NCBI RefSeq assembly: GCF_028875915.1
Contig: NZ_JAPEHW010000002.1
Span: 123,963 to 187,962, forward strand
Source: Pseudoalteromonas sp. G4
GTDB taxonomy: Bacteria; Pseudomonadota; Gammaproteobacteria; Enterobacterales; Alteromonadaceae
Direction: 5' to 3'
Length of the DNA: 64,000 nucleotides
The translations under genes and the position numbers were made by a program. Below, piece by piece: positions 30,722-39,951 of the stretch. Under the pieces are notes generated by a model. That model saw nothing but the letters and a program-made list of their open reading frames with translations. It was not told the origin of the DNA and did not search any database. Numbering within the stretch: the first letter of the stretch is position 1; each line of letters opens with the position of its first letter.

Positions 30722-32119
30722 TTAGTAAGTCGCTGAACCTTTTGTACGCGGGAATGCGATAACGTCACGTACGTTACCCATACCTGTTACGTAAGCTACA
30801 AGACGTTCAAAACCTAGGCCAAAACCTGAGTGAGGAACCGTACCGTACTTACGTAAGTCGCGGTACCAAGAGTAATCTTCTTTGTCTAAGCCCATTTCTT
30901 CTAAACGTGCATCTAATACGTCTAAACGCTCTTCACGTTGAGAACCGCCGATGATTTCACCAATACCAGGTGCAACTACGTCCATCGCTGCTACTGTTTT
31001 ACCGTCTTCATTTTGACGCATGTAGAATGCTTTGATGTCTTTCGGGTAGTTTTTGATAACTACAGGTGCATTAAAGTGCTCTTCAGCAAGGTAACGCTCG
31101 TGCTCAGATTGTAAATCTACACCCCATTCAACAGGGAATTCGAATTTTTTACCACAACCTTTTAATATTTCAACGGCATCTGTGTAGTCAACTTGCGCGA
31201 AGTCTTTTTCAACGAAATCTTCTAAGCGTGAAATAGCGGTTTTCTCTACACGTTGTGCAAAGAATTCCATGTCATCACGACGCTCTTCAAGTACTGCTTT
31301 AAACACGTATTTAAGCATGTCTTCTGCAAGTGCAGCAATATCGTTTAGATCAGCAAATGCAACTTCAGGCTCTACCATCCAGAATTCAGCTAAGTGACGA
31401 GATGTATTTGAGTTTTCAGCTCGGAATGTTGGGCCAAAGGTATAGATTTTTGACATTGCTGAGCAATAAGTCTCACCGTTTAACTGACCAGATACCGTTA
31501 AAAACGCTTCTTTACCGAAGAAATCTTCACTGTAATCTACATCACCTTTATCTGTAAGCGGCAAGTTTTGCATATCTAATGTAGATACACGGAACATTTC
31601 GCCTGCACCTTCACAGTCACTTGCTGTGATAATTGGTGTTGAGATCCACACATAACCACGCTCATGGTAAAAACGGTGAATTGCCTGAGATAAACAGTTA
31701 CGTACACGTGTTACTGCACCGATAATGTTAGTGCGAGGACGTAAATGTGCATGCTCACGTAGGTATTCAATACTGTGACGCTTTGCTGCCATTGGGTAGG
31801 TGTCTGGGTTTTCTACCCAACCCATTACTTCCACAGATTCAGCTTGAATTTCAAATGATTGGCCTTGACCTTGTGATTCAACGATTGTACCAACTACGGT
31901 TACTGAACAACCTGCAGTTAATTTAGTCACTTCATCATAATTATTGAGCGAATTCGGTACCACAGCTTGGATAGGATCGAAACAACTACCGTCATGAACG
32001 GCTAAGAAAGAGATTCCTGCTTTTGAATCGCGACGTGTACGGATCCAACCTTTAATAGTAACGGTTGCACCTACTTCTACACGACCTTTCAAAAGATCTG
32101 TGATAGCTATATGGCTCAT
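30722..32119 (-). CDS. asnS: Asparagine--tRNA ligase
   Basis: This 465-residue class IIb synthetase has an N-terminal OB-fold anticodon domain ([25 protein letters not shown]). The catalytic core has motif 2 ([25 protein letters not shown] in part) and motif 3 ([23 protein letters not shown]). I chose ATG 32119 because GGAG lies five bases upstream and [12 protein letters not shown] aligns with E. coli AsnS (466 aa). A longer GTG start at 32125 is less likely. Confidence 0.97.
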   Translation of the reverse strand: MSHIAITDLLKGRVEVGATVTIKGWIRTRRDSKAGISFLAVHDGSCFDPIQAVVPNSLNNYDEVTKLTAGCSVTVVGTIVESQGQGQSFEIQAESVEVMGWVENPDTYPMAAKRHSIEYLREHAHLRPRTNIIGAVTRVRNCLSQAIHRFYHERGYVWISTPIITASDCEGAGEMFRVSTLDMQNLPLTDKGDVDYSEDFFGKEAFLTVSGQLNGETYCSAMSKIYTFGPTFRAENSNTSRHLAEFWMVEPEVAFADLNDIAALAEDMLKYVFKAVLEERRDDMEFFAQRVEKTAISRLEDFVEKDFAQVDYTDAVEILKGCGKKFEFPVEWGVDLQSEHERYLAEEHFNAPVVIKNYPKDIKAFYMRQNEDGKTVAAMDVVAPGIGEIIGGSQREERLDVLDARLEEMGLDKEDYSWYRDLRKYGTVPHSGFGLGFERLVAYVTGMGNVRDVIAFPRTKGSATY

Positions 32120-32288
32120 TTTCACTCCAATGATTAAAATGCCTAAATAAAATTCTTTTTGTTCTCACTTAGCATGCGCTAAGAAAGTTTGTTATCTTAC
32201 CTGTGAAAGAAAAATAAAAAAACAGCAAATTTAGCGTTAATTGGTAATAAGCTAACAAAATAGCTAATTTTCATTCACGAAAAGTAAT

Positions 32289-32636
32289 ATGAGTACAGAA
32301 AGGCGCAAAAACAAGAGTGTTCGACAATTCGTTATCCATGCATTGTCTATTACTGCTTGGTTCTTTTTTATACTCGCATTAATAATGTTTCATTATGCGC
32401 GCCCCGAACTTGAATATGGGGTTATCCGCTATTTTGGTATGGAATATCGTGACCATTGGCTAGTTACACCACGCAACCTGCTGATTCTTTTTTTGATACT
32501 AACTGGTATTATGTCGAGTATTTCGCTTTTTGTACGCCAACATTACAATCGTCGCTCGCAAGACAGTATTGGCGTAAACCAGATTAGTTTATTAATTGTT
32601 TGCATTATTTGTTTATTGGTTATTGTATTTAAATGA
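32289..32636 (+). CDS. Small membrane protein of unknown function (three predicted helices)
   Basis: I do not recognise this 115-residue protein. After a basic N-terminal tail (STERRKNKSVRQ) there are three hydrophobic segments, roughly 17-37, 62-82 and 97-114. A loop of aromatic and charged residues lies between the first two. The basic tail suggests the N terminus is cytosolic. Its stop overlaps the start of the P-loop kinase gene (ATGA), so the two are probably made together. No catalytic motif is visible. Confidence 0.7.
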   Translation: MSTERRKNKSVRQFVIHALSITAWFFFILALIMFHYARPELEYGVIRYFGMEYRDHWLVTPRNLLILFLILTGIMSSISLFVRQHYNRRSQDSIGVNQISLLIVCIICLLVIVFK

Positions 32637-33064
32637 AACAAGTATTTATTTTAAGAGGGCTTCCAGGCTCAGGGAAAAGCCATTACGCACACAGTTTGTG
32701 TGATGAAATGGTAAAGGGTGATGAGGCACAATTTGTTGTGTGTTCTACCGACGACTTTTTTATTACCGATGGTGAATACCGTTTTGATAAAGCGAAGTTA
32801 AGTGAATATCACAACCTTAACCTAGCGCGTTTTATTCGAGCGCTTAGTCAACAAATTCCTTTAGTGATTTTGGATAATACCAATATTAAAAAATGGGAAT
32901 TTGCTGCTTACGCTGAGGCTGCACATGCTCTTGGCTATCAAGTAAAAGAAGTGGTGGTGGGTGAAATAAAAGACAAAGCGATGCAGCATTTATATTACCA
33001 GCGTAATATTCACAAAGTTCCGCTTAAAACAATTAACAAAATGGCTTACCAATTTGAATGGTAA
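32633..33064 (+). CDS. P-loop kinase-like ATPase (AAA_33 / polynucleotide-kinase-like)
   Basis: The 143-residue protein has Walker A GLPGSGKS (residues 8-15), a likely acceptor-site segment CSTDDFFITDGEYRFD, HNLN, and Walker B-like VILDNTNIKKWE. This set resembles the P-loop kinase domain of N4BP2-like and polynucleotide kinase proteins. The motif DNTN is typical of that group. It could phosphorylate a nucleic acid or a small molecule; the substrate is unknown. It is translationally coupled to the membrane protein before it and converges with bioA. Confidence 0.75.
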   Translation: MKQVFILRGLPGSGKSHYAHSLCDEMVKGDEAQFVVCSTDDFFITDGEYRFDKAKLSEYHNLNLARFIRALSQQIPLVILDNTNIKKWEFAAYAEAAHALGYQVKEVVVGEIKDKAMQHLYYQRNIHKVPLKTINKMAYQFEW

Positions 33065-33080
33065 GCCATAAATGGTGCCA

Positions 33081-34358
33081 TCACAGCAGTGTTTTGATTG
33101 CATCGATAATTTGAATTAACTCTTCATCCTGCATTACATACGGCGGCATCATATAAATTAGTTTACCGAAAGGTCTAAGCCAAACACCTTTTGAAATAAG
33201 GTGTTTTTGTACTGCCGCAACATCAACTGGGTGTTTCATCTCAATCACACCGATTGCACCAAGAATTCGCACGTCGGCTACTGAGTCATAACTGACAAGT
33301 GGTGTTAAATGAATTTTCAAGCAAGTTTCAATACGCGAAATAGTGTTTTGCCAATCACTTTCAAGTAATAGCTCTATACTTTTATTAGCCACTGCACATG
33401 CTAATGGGTTTGCCATAAAGGTTGGGCCATGCATCATTACGCCAGCTTCGCCTTCACTGATCCCAAGCGCGATTTTGTCACTGGTAAGGGTGGCCGATAA
33501 TGTCATATAACCGCCAGTAATGGCTTTACCAATACACAATATATCAGGCTCAATATCAGCATGTTCAACGGCAAACATTTTGCCAGTACGACCAAAACCA
33601 GTAGCGATTTCATCACAAATTAAAAGCACGTTATATTTGTTGCAAAGCTCTCTTACGGCCTTTAAATAATCAGCATGGTAAAAGTTCATACCACCGGCAT
33701 TTTGAACGATTGGCTCAAGAATAAATGCCGCTACTTCATTGTGATGCTCGGCAAAATGTTGTTCAAGTACCTTAATTTCACTCTCATCAAACGCGTCATT
33801 AAAACGGCTTGTGGGCGCTGGCACAAAATAATGCTTTGGCAAAAAGCCTTTATATAAAGAATGCATGCTGTTTACAGGGTCGCAAACGCTCATCGCAGCA
33901 AACGTATCACCGTGATAGCCCTTACTTAACGCCATTAGCTTATTTTTTGTTTTAATGCCTTTACTTTGCCAGTATTGCATAGCCATCTTAATAGCAACTT
34001 CAACAGCAACTGAGCCTGAATCTGCAAAAAAGATACGAGTAAGCGATGGGGGCGTTATTTCAATTAACTTTTTACCAAGTTCAACCGCAGGTCGATGGGT
34101 TAACCCGCCAAACATTACATGGCTCATTTGGTCAACTTGATCTTTAATCGCTTGATTTAGCTCTGGATGGTTATAGCCATGGAGCACACTCCACCAAGAT
34201 GCCATACCATCGAGTAATTTTTCACCGCTTTCAAGGTAAATGTGAACGCCATCGGCATGTGTTACGGGATATACCGGCAATGGGTTTATCATTGAAGTGT
34301 AGGGGTGCCACAAGTGATTTTTATCAAAATTCAAATCGATTGTATTATTAATATTCAA
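33081..34358 (-). CDS. bioA: Adenosylmethionine--8-amino-7-oxononanoate aminotransferase
   Basis: This PLP enzyme of about 425 residues makes 7,8-diaminopelargonate in biotin synthesis. It has [10 protein letters not shown] at the start of the fold, [42 protein letters not shown], the cofactor region [15 protein letters not shown], and the PLP lysine in [13 protein letters not shown]. No ATG lies between the BirA-type operator and the conserved core, so I chose TTG 34358 (AAGG eight bases upstream); TTG 34334 is an alternative. A longer ORF from ATG 34463 would cross the operator and overlap bioB. Confidence 0.93.
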   Translation of the reverse strand: MNINNTIDLNFDKNHLWHPYTSMINPLPVYPVTHADGVHIYLESGEKLLDGMASWWSVLHGYNHPELNQAIKDQVDQMSHVMFGGLTHRPAVELGKKLIEITPPSLTRIFFADSGSVAVEVAIKMAMQYWQSKGIKTKNKLMALSKGYHGDTFAAMSVCDPVNSMHSLYKGFLPKHYFVPAPTSRFNDAFDESEIKVLEQHFAEHHNEVAAFILEPIVQNAGGMNFYHADYLKAVRELCNKYNVLLICDEIATGFGRTGKMFAVEHADIEPDILCIGKAITGGYMTLSATLTSDKIALGISEGEAGVMMHGPTFMANPLACAVANKSIELLLESDWQNTISRIETCLKIHLTPLVSYDSVADVRILGAIGVIEMKHPVDVAAVQKHLISKGVWLRPFGKLIYMMPPYVMQDEELIQIIDAIKTLL

Positions 34359-34392
34359 ATGTAAACCTTGTTGTTGCTTGCTTGGTTGACAA
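34359..34392. promoter_or_regulatory. BirA-type biotin operator
   Basis: The half-sites ATGTAAACC (34359-34367) and GGTTGACAA (34384-34392) are separated by 16 bases. Each differs by one base from the BirA consensus TTGTAAACC-N15/16-GGTTTACAA. It lies between the divergent bioA and bioBFCD genes, as bioO does in E. coli, and its left arm carries the bioA ribosome site. Confidence 0.85.
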
Positions 34393-34454
34393 TTAAGAGT
34401 TGCTGCGTAGACTAGCGAAATTAAGTTCGAGAAACAATTAAAAAAGAGAATTCC

Positions 34455-35495
34455 ATGGAACAAGCACAGGTTCGTAATGATTGGACGCTTAGTGAAGTAA
34501 AAGCGTTATTTAATATGCCGTTTAACGACCTGCTTTTTCAAGCAGCCAGTGTGCACCGTCAAAACTTTAATCCTAATAAAGTACAAATTTCGACATTACT
34601 TTCGATTAAAACAGGTGCCTGTCCAGAAGATTGTAAGTATTGCCCGCAATCAGGTCATTACAAAACAGATCTTGAACGTGAACGTTTAATGGAAGTAGAA
34701 AAAGTTGTTGAGCAAGCACGTATTGCTAAGAGTAAAGGCGCAACACGTTTTTGTATGGGTGCAGCATGGTCTGATCCGAAAGATCGCGATATGCCATACA
34801 TTGAAAAAATGGTTAAAGAAGTAAAAGAACTTGGCTTAGAAACCTGTATGACCTTAGGTATGCTTGATAACGATAAAGCACATGCACTTAGAGATGCAGG
34901 TCTTGATTACTATAATCACAACTTAGATACATCGCCTGAATATTATCAGCAGATTATTACTACACGTACTTACCAAGACCGTTTAGATACCCTAGATCAT
35001 GTGCGTGATGCAGGTATGAAAGTATGTTCTGGTGGTATTGTGGGTATGGGTGAAGAAGCAAAAGATCGCTACGGCTTACTAATGCAATTAGCCAACCTAC
35101 CAAAACAACCAGAAAGTGTACCAATCAATATGCTAGTTAAAGTAAAAGGTACCCCGCTTGAGAATGTTGATGACTTAGATCACTTTGAGTTTATTCGTAC
35201 CATTGCGGTAGCGCGAATTATGATGCCTAAAAGTTATGTACGTTTAAGTGCAGGTCGCACAGCGATGAACGAGCAAATGCAATCAATGTGTTTCTTTGCT
35301 GGTGCGAACTCAATCTTTTACGGTGATAAGTTATTAACTACCGATAACCCAGAAGCTGACAGCGACATGATGCTGATTAAAAAGTTGGGTATGTCGCCTG
35401 AAAGTGTTGAAGATTATTCTGATGAGGCCTATGCCGCATCGCTTGAATCTGCAATTGCTGATAAAGAAACCTCAGAACTATTTTACCCAGCATAA
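34455..35495 (+). CDS. bioB: Biotin synthase
   Basis: The 346-residue radical SAM enzyme has the 4Fe-4S motif CPEDCKYC in [20 protein letters not shown], the core [18 protein letters not shown], the [11 protein letters not shown] segment, and the 2Fe-2S ligand region [30 protein letters not shown] (in overlapping pieces). It inserts sulfur into dethiobiotin. It is the first gene of bioBFCD and is preceded by the BirA-type operator. bioF begins immediately after its stop codon. Confidence 0.98.
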   Translation: MEQAQVRNDWTLSEVKALFNMPFNDLLFQAASVHRQNFNPNKVQISTLLSIKTGACPEDCKYCPQSGHYKTDLERERLMEVEKVVEQARIAKSKGATRFCMGAAWSDPKDRDMPYIEKMVKEVKELGLETCMTLGMLDNDKAHALRDAGLDYYNHNLDTSPEYYQQIITTRTYQDRLDTLDHVRDAGMKVCSGGIVGMGEEAKDRYGLLMQLANLPKQPESVPINMLVKVKGTPLENVDDLDHFEFIRTIAVARIMMPKSYVRLSAGRTAMNEQMQSMCFFAGANSIFYGDKLLTTDNPEADSDMMLIKKLGMSPESVEDYSDEAYAASLESAIADKETSELFYPA

Positions 35496-36626
35496 ATGGC
35501 GTTTGAGTATATTCAAAAGGCACTTGTTGAACGCAAACAAGTGTCTTTATACCGCACACGAATTGCGTTTGATAAGGTAGGGCCGCGTACTTTAACGTAC
35601 CAAGGTCATGAATACCTAAACTTTGCATCGAACGATTATTTAGCACTCAGCCAAGCGCCTATCAATTCAATTGAATCACAACATGGCAGTACGAGTTCAT
35701 CGTTAGTGACGGGTTATCAACACGCACATTTAGCATTAGAGCAGTATTTAACAGAAACACTTAAATACGATGCGTGTTTATTGTTTAATTCTGGCTTTAG
35801 CGCCAATGCCAGTGTGCTTAAAAGCTTAATGAATGCACCTGAAAGTGAAATATTTCAAGATAAGCTTAATCATGCCAGTTTAATTGACGGTGGTTTAGCG
35901 GCAAGTGCGACCAATACACGTTTTAATCATAACGACCTCAAACATTTAAAGCGCCGCTTAGAAAAGTCAAAAGCAAAACACAAACTGATTGTAAGTGAAG
36001 GTGTTTTTTCAATGGATGGTGATAACGCCCCAATTGAAGACCTTGCAACGATAGCATCTGAACATAATGCGTGGTTAATGATTGATGATGCCCATGCATT
36101 TGGTGTGATAGGTGAAAATGGACTTGGCAGCGCGACAAAAATTAAGCCTGAGATTTTAATTATTACCTTTGGCAAAGCGTGTGCGAGTAGTGGTGCCGCT
36201 GTGCTTTGTAGTCAAGAAGTAGCAAATTATCTTGTGCAATTTAATCGAGATTACACCTATTCAACGGCAATGTCACCGTGGCTTGCAAGTGCAACTTATG
36301 TGCGCTTGCAGCAGGTGTATAATGCAACAATTGAACGTCAAAAGTTGCAACACAATATCCTATATTTTAGAGACCTTGCAGCAGATCATAAATTAGCATT
36401 AATGCCTTCAAATAGTGCCATTCAACCTCTGGTGTTAGGCGATAGTGAAGCGTGTTTAAAGCTGAGTGGTTATTTGAAAGAAAAGGGTATTTGGCTTACG
36501 GCAATTAGGCCACCAACTGTGCCGCATAATACAGCAAGATTAAGAATTACGTTAACAGCAGCGCATCAGCAAGATGATATTGACCAATTAATAAGCCACC
36601 TTGTAACAGGCCTAAAGACGTTATGA
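35496..36626 (+). CDS. bioF: 8-amino-7-oxononanoate synthase
   Basis: The 376-residue PLP enzyme of the alpha-oxoamine synthase family condenses pimeloyl-ACP with alanine. Visible signatures are YLNFASNDYLALS, LFNSGFSANASVLK, DKLNHASLIDGG, VSEGVFSMDGDNAPI, DDAHAFGVIGENGLG and the PLP lysine in TFGKACASSGAAV. It starts with no gap after bioB and overlaps bioC by four bases. Confidence 0.96.
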   Translation: MAFEYIQKALVERKQVSLYRTRIAFDKVGPRTLTYQGHEYLNFASNDYLALSQAPINSIESQHGSTSSSLVTGYQHAHLALEQYLTETLKYDACLLFNSGFSANASVLKSLMNAPESEIFQDKLNHASLIDGGLAASATNTRFNHNDLKHLKRRLEKSKAKHKLIVSEGVFSMDGDNAPIEDLATIASEHNAWLMIDDAHAFGVIGENGLGSATKIKPEILIITFGKACASSGAAVLCSQEVANYLVQFNRDYTYSTAMSPWLASATYVRLQQVYNATIERQKLQHNILYFRDLAADHKLALMPSNSAIQPLVLGDSEACLKLSGYLKEKGIWLTAIRPPTVPHNTARLRITLTAAHQQDDIDQLISHLVTGLKTL

Positions 36627-37381
36627 GCCAACTATTAAACGCCCAAAAGAAGATAACTGCGCAGCATTTTTCAAAAGCAGCAGAGCGTTATCACAATCAT
36701 GCTCATGTGCAAAAACAGGCAGCTGATATCTTAATTAAATCATTAGATACTGATTATGGTGTTGCCCTTGATTTAGGTTGTGGCCCGTTTGTTAACTCGT
36801 TTGAACTTAAAAAACGCTGCAACACAGTGATCAGTATGGACTTAAGCCCTGCTATGTTACAACAACAGGTGACAGCCAGTGTGTGCGCTGATATGGATAA
36901 CTTACCGTTCAAAAATAATAGTTTTGACTTGGTTTTTAGTAATTTTGCAATGCAGTGGAGCAGTAATTTACCAGCACTATTTCAATCACTTTATGCTGTA
37001 TTGAAACCGGGTGGGCGAGCGCATTTTAGTTTAGTGGCTGACGGCACGCTGAGAGAGATGATAAACGCCTTTGCAGCAGTCGATTCAAAACGCCATATCA
37101 ATCAGTTTGTGTCACAAGATGAAATCGAAGCTGCGTTAAAACAAACCACGTTCAAACGTATTTCAACGAGCTTTTGTCATCACAAAGTATTTTACGAAAC
37201 AGCAAAAGAGGCACTTAACTCGATTAAAGAGATTGGTGCTAACCATAAAGTGAATAGCGGTGAAAAATCGACTGGTTTAATGGGCAAAGAAAAATATAAA
37301 ACATTGTTAGCTAACTATAAAAAAGAGCAATCGCAGTTTCCGGTTAGCTATCATGTTGCTTACATAGTGATAGAAAAATGA
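36623..37381 (+). CDS. bioC: Malonyl-[acyl-carrier protein] O-methyltransferase
   Basis: The 252-residue SAM methyltransferase has motif I ALDLGCGPFVNSFELKKRC, then MDLSPAML, the post-motif DLVFSNFAMQWSSNLPALF and motif KPGGRAHFS. BioC methylates malonyl-ACP so that fatty acid synthesis can build pimelate. The stop and start overlaps with bioF and bioD show one operon. A bioH-type esterase, needed to remove the methyl group, is not in the window. Confidence 0.94.
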   Translation: MSQLLNAQKKITAQHFSKAAERYHNHAHVQKQAADILIKSLDTDYGVALDLGCGPFVNSFELKKRCNTVISMDLSPAMLQQQVTASVCADMDNLPFKNNSFDLVFSNFAMQWSSNLPALFQSLYAVLKPGGRAHFSLVADGTLREMINAFAAVDSKRHINQFVSQDEIEAALKQTTFKRISTSFCHHKVFYETAKEALNSIKEIGANHKVNSGEKSTGLMGKEKYKTLLANYKKEQSQFPVSYHVAYIVIEK

Positions 37382-38064
37382 AATCAATATTTATAACAGG
37401 CACTGATACAGAAGTAGGTAAAACTCATGTATCTAGCCTTTTAATTAAATACATTAAACAATTTCAAAAAGCAGTGACAGGGTTTAAGCCAATCGCTGCA
37501 GGTGCAGAGCGTGCATTTGGCGAACTGGTAAATGAAGATGCGTTAACATTGATGGAATCAGGTAATGTTGCATTACCATACAAATTAATTAACCCTTATG
37601 TTTTTGAACCACCTATTGCCCCGCATATTGCAGCTAAACAGGTGGGTGTAACCATTTCCAAAGCTGAGTTGTCTCAGCACCTTAAAGTGTTAAACCAGCA
37701 AGAACTTGATCACCTTATCGTTGAAGGTGCAGGTGGCTGGGCGCTGCCAATAAATGACACTGACTTGTTATCAGAATGGGTTGCCGAAGAAGGATTACCT
37801 GTGATTATGGTAGTGGGTTTAAAACTTGGTTGTTTAAATCATGCCCTTCTCACATTGAGTCATATAAAACAAAGTGGCGCAAAATGTGTTGGTTGGATAG
37901 CAAACTATGTTGATGCGCATATGCTTGAGCAAGATGAAAATCTGGCAACGTTAAAAGCGCGACTAGATTGCCCGTTACTTGCAATCGCACCGAATACTCA
38001 AAATGAAAAACCTAAGCTTCAAGTGTACAAAGAACTGAATACAGTACTGAAACTAGATAACTGA
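37378..38064 (+). CDS. bioD: Dethiobiotin synthetase
   Basis: The 228-residue P-loop enzyme has Walker A GTDTEVGKTHVS at residues 7-18, FKPIAAGAE, NPYVFEPPIAPHIAAKQ and the VEGAGGWALPIND loop. It closes the ureido ring of dethiobiotin with CO2 and ATP. It is the last gene of bioBFCD. No clear terminator follows before htpX. Confidence 0.96.
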   Translation: MKSIFITGTDTEVGKTHVSSLLIKYIKQFQKAVTGFKPIAAGAERAFGELVNEDALTLMESGNVALPYKLINPYVFEPPIAPHIAAKQVGVTISKAELSQHLKVLNQQELDHLIVEGAGGWALPINDTDLLSEWVAEEGLPVIMVVGLKLGCLNHALLTLSHIKQSGAKCVGWIANYVDAHMLEQDENLATLKARLDCPLLAIAPNTQNEKPKLQVYKELNTVLKLDN

Positions 38065-38139
38065 ATTTAAATCAATTTCACATAAATTTTAAGGTGTATT
38101 TAGTAACTAATAATATTTGTGTCATTTTGTAAATTTATC

Positions 38140-38168
38140 TTGAATCTAGCGCTATTGACACTATATAA
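38140..38168 (+). promoter_or_regulatory. Candidate promoter of htpX
   Basis: TTGAAT (38140-38145) and TATATA (38163-38168) are separated by 17 bases, a good sigma70 layout, 30 bases before the htpX ATG. The -35 also fits a heat-shock CTTGAA, but the -10 does not match the CCCAT type well. Confidence 0.5.
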
Positions 38169-38197
38169 AGCAGTAGAAAACACGTTTTGAGGTAACA

Positions 38198-39058
38198 ATG
38201 AAAAGAGTCGTTCTGTTTTTAATTACTAACTTAGCGGTAATGCTAGTGTTAGGTATTGTACTGTCAGTGATTATGTCAGTACTGGGTATAGAGCACCGTA
38301 GCTTAGGTGGTATTTTACTTATTGCTACATTATTTGGTTTTGGTGGCTCATTTATTTCACTGTTTATGTCGAAATGGATGGCTAAAAAATCAACTGGCGC
38401 ACACGTAATTGAGCAACCACGTTCAGATATTGAAAAGTGGTTAGTTGACCGTGTTGCTGAACAAGCAAAGAAAGCCAATATTGCGATGCCAGAAGTGGCA
38501 ATTTACGACAGCCCTGAAATGAATGCATTTGCAACGGGACCAAGTAAAAATAATTCACTTGTCGCAGTAAGCACAGGCCTTTTACATAATATGAGTCAAG
38601 ATGAAGCAGAAGCCGTGCTTGCTCATGAAGTATCGCACATTGCAAATGGTGATATGGTAACCCTGACACTTATTCAGGGTGTAGTGAATACCTTTGTAAT
38701 TGCTATTTCGAAGGTGTTAGCAGGAATTGTAGATAATTTCCTAAATAGCGATGAAGAAGAGTCGGGTGGTTCTTGGACTTATTTTATCTTCGATATGATT
38801 TTCCAAGTGTTATTCGGTATTTTAGCAAGCTTTGTTGTTGCGTATTTCAGCCGTCAACGTGAATTTGCAGCCGACAAGGGCGCAGCAGATTTAGTCGGTG
38901 CACATAAAATGCGTGCTGCACTTGAGCGTTTAAAAGTAAATCACCCATCACAACTTGAAGGGTCGATGATGGCGTTTGGTATTGCATCGGGTAAAGGGTT
39001 AATGGACTTAATGAGCTCACACCCACCGTTAGATGCACGTATTAATGCGTTAAAATAA
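38198..39058 (+). CDS. htpX: Membrane-bound zinc metalloprotease HtpX
   Basis: The 286-residue M48B protease has two N-terminal membrane helices (about 5-25 and 37-57) and the zinc motif HEVSH within [17 protein letters not shown] near residue 143. Two more hydrophobic segments follow (about 160-180 and 195-220), then the third zinc ligand region [14 protein letters not shown]. It degrades misfolded inner-membrane proteins alongside FtsH. It is a single gene with its own likely promoter. Confidence 0.97.
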   Translation: MKRVVLFLITNLAVMLVLGIVLSVIMSVLGIEHRSLGGILLIATLFGFGGSFISLFMSKWMAKKSTGAHVIEQPRSDIEKWLVDRVAEQAKKANIAMPEVAIYDSPEMNAFATGPSKNNSLVAVSTGLLHNMSQDEAEAVLAHEVSHIANGDMVTLTLIQGVVNTFVIAISKVLAGIVDNFLNSDEEESGGSWTYFIFDMIFQVLFGILASFVVAYFSRQREFAADKGAADLVGAHKMRAALERLKVNHPSQLEGSMMAFGIASGKGLMDLMSSHPPLDARINALK

Positions 39059-39064
39059 TCTATG

Positions 39065-39100
39065 TGAACATGCATTAAAAAGGCGCCATTAGGCGCATTT
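39065..39100 (-). terminator. Terminator overlapping the end of the 59-aa ORF
   Basis: On the minus strand GCGCC, loop TAAT and GGCGC are followed by CTTTTT and the stop codon TAA. The match of a terminator with the end of the ORF supports the ORF being real. Confidence 0.6.
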
Positions 39101-39254
39101 CAATAATTTCTTTTGCCGGAATGGTATACCGGGTACCGCCAAACATCACCGATGTATTTTCGTCAATATCTGTAATGCCTGTTAATGTCCAACCTTCGCC
39201 GCGCTGTTTGCAATAAACAGTTGTGGTAGGTGGGATTACTTTGAATTTTGTCAT
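39075..39254 (-). CDS. Small protein of unknown function (59 aa)
   Basis: A short ORF runs from ATG 39254 to TAA 39075, starting MTKFKVIPPTTTVYCKQRGE and ending IPAKEIIEMRLMAPF. A strong ribosome site (AGGGGG) lies 4-10 bases before the ATG. A hairpin (GCGCC / GGCGC, then CTTTTT) overlaps the stop as a built-in terminator. The composition is balanced and looks like real protein, probably a small beta-rich fold. I recognise no family. It is alone in the gap between htpX and purE. Confidence 0.6.
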   Translation of the reverse strand: MTKFKVIPPTTTVYCKQRGEGWTLTGITDIDENTSVMFGGTRYTIPAKEIIEMRLMAPF

Positions 39255-39397
39255 CTAACCCCCTAGCGATTAAAAACGATTGGCGTAATTTACCTTAGCA
39301 TGGCGTTAATTCACAGTTTTTAATTGAGAAAACCCTGCGATTATTGGATAATTCGCAACTCGCAATCCCACATCGCGAAATCAAAAATTTTATATTA

Positions 39398-39438
39398 CAC
39401 ACTGTAAATGAGGCGTATTCAGCAGCGTTTATAGTGTG
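39398..39438. repeat. Imperfect inverted repeat upstream of purE
   Basis: CACACTGTAAA (39398-39408) and TTTATAGTGTG (39428-39438) pair at 10 of 11 positions with a 19-base spacer. It ends 29 bases before the purE ATG and could be an operator or a leader hairpin. It does not resemble a PurR box. Confidence 0.4.
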
Positions 39439-39467
39439 AATTAAGTGCCTAACGATAAGGAGTGACT

Positions 39468-39950
39468 ATGACTGTTGGCATTATTATGGGTTCAAAATCA
39501 GATTGGCCTACCATGCAACATGCTGCCGAGATGCTTGATAAATTCGGTGTTAAGTATGAAACAAAAGTGGTTTCAGCTCACCGTACGCCACAGTTATTAG
39601 CCGATTATGCCAGCACTGCTGCTGAGCGTGGAATTAAAGTGATTATCGCTGGCGCCGGTGGTGCAGCGCACCTTCCTGGAATGGCTGCAGCCTTTACAAG
39701 CCTTCCTGTATTAGGTGTTCCTGTTAAATCAAAAGCACTTAACGGTGTTGATTCACTTCTTTCTATCTGCCAAATGCCAAAAGGCGTTGCGGTGGGTACT
39801 TTGGCGATTGGTGAGCCAGGTGCAGCAAACGCAGGTTTACTTGCAGCACAAATTTTAGGTTGCCAACAGCCTGAGCTACTAGCAAAAATTGATGAGTTCA
39901 GAAAGAACCAAACAGAAACTGTTTTAGCGAACCCAAATCCAGCAGAGTAA
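39468..39950 (+). CDS. purE: 5-(carboxyamino)imidazole ribonucleotide mutase
   Basis: The 160-residue protein has the class I PurE motifs [47 protein letters not shown] and the conserved [16 protein letters not shown]. It moves the carboxyl group of N5-CAIR to give CAIR in purine synthesis. I chose ATG 39468 because AAGGAG is spaced correctly before it; an in-frame GTG two codons earlier overlaps the ribosome site. purK begins one base after its stop. Confidence 0.97.
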   Translation: MTVGIIMGSKSDWPTMQHAAEMLDKFGVKYETKVVSAHRTPQLLADYASTAAERGIKVIIAGAGGAAHLPGMAAAFTSLPVLGVPVKSKALNGVDSLLSICQMPKGVAVGTLAIGEPGAANAGLLAAQILGCQQPELLAKIDEFRKNQTETVLANPNPAE

Positions 39951-39951
39951 T

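Noticed and set aside
34359..34463. Long N-terminal extension of bioA from ATG 34463
   Set aside because: It would translate through the BirA-type operator and overlap the bioB start, and the extra residues do not align with BioA.
38139..38168. Heat-shock (sigma32) promoter of htpX
   Set aside because: The -35 fits, but the -10 region does not resemble the CCCAT type, while a 17-bp-spaced sigma70 promoter explains the same bases.
39255..39397. PurR box upstream of purE
   Set aside because: The best candidate (around AAAACGATTGGCG) matches only part of one half of the consensus.
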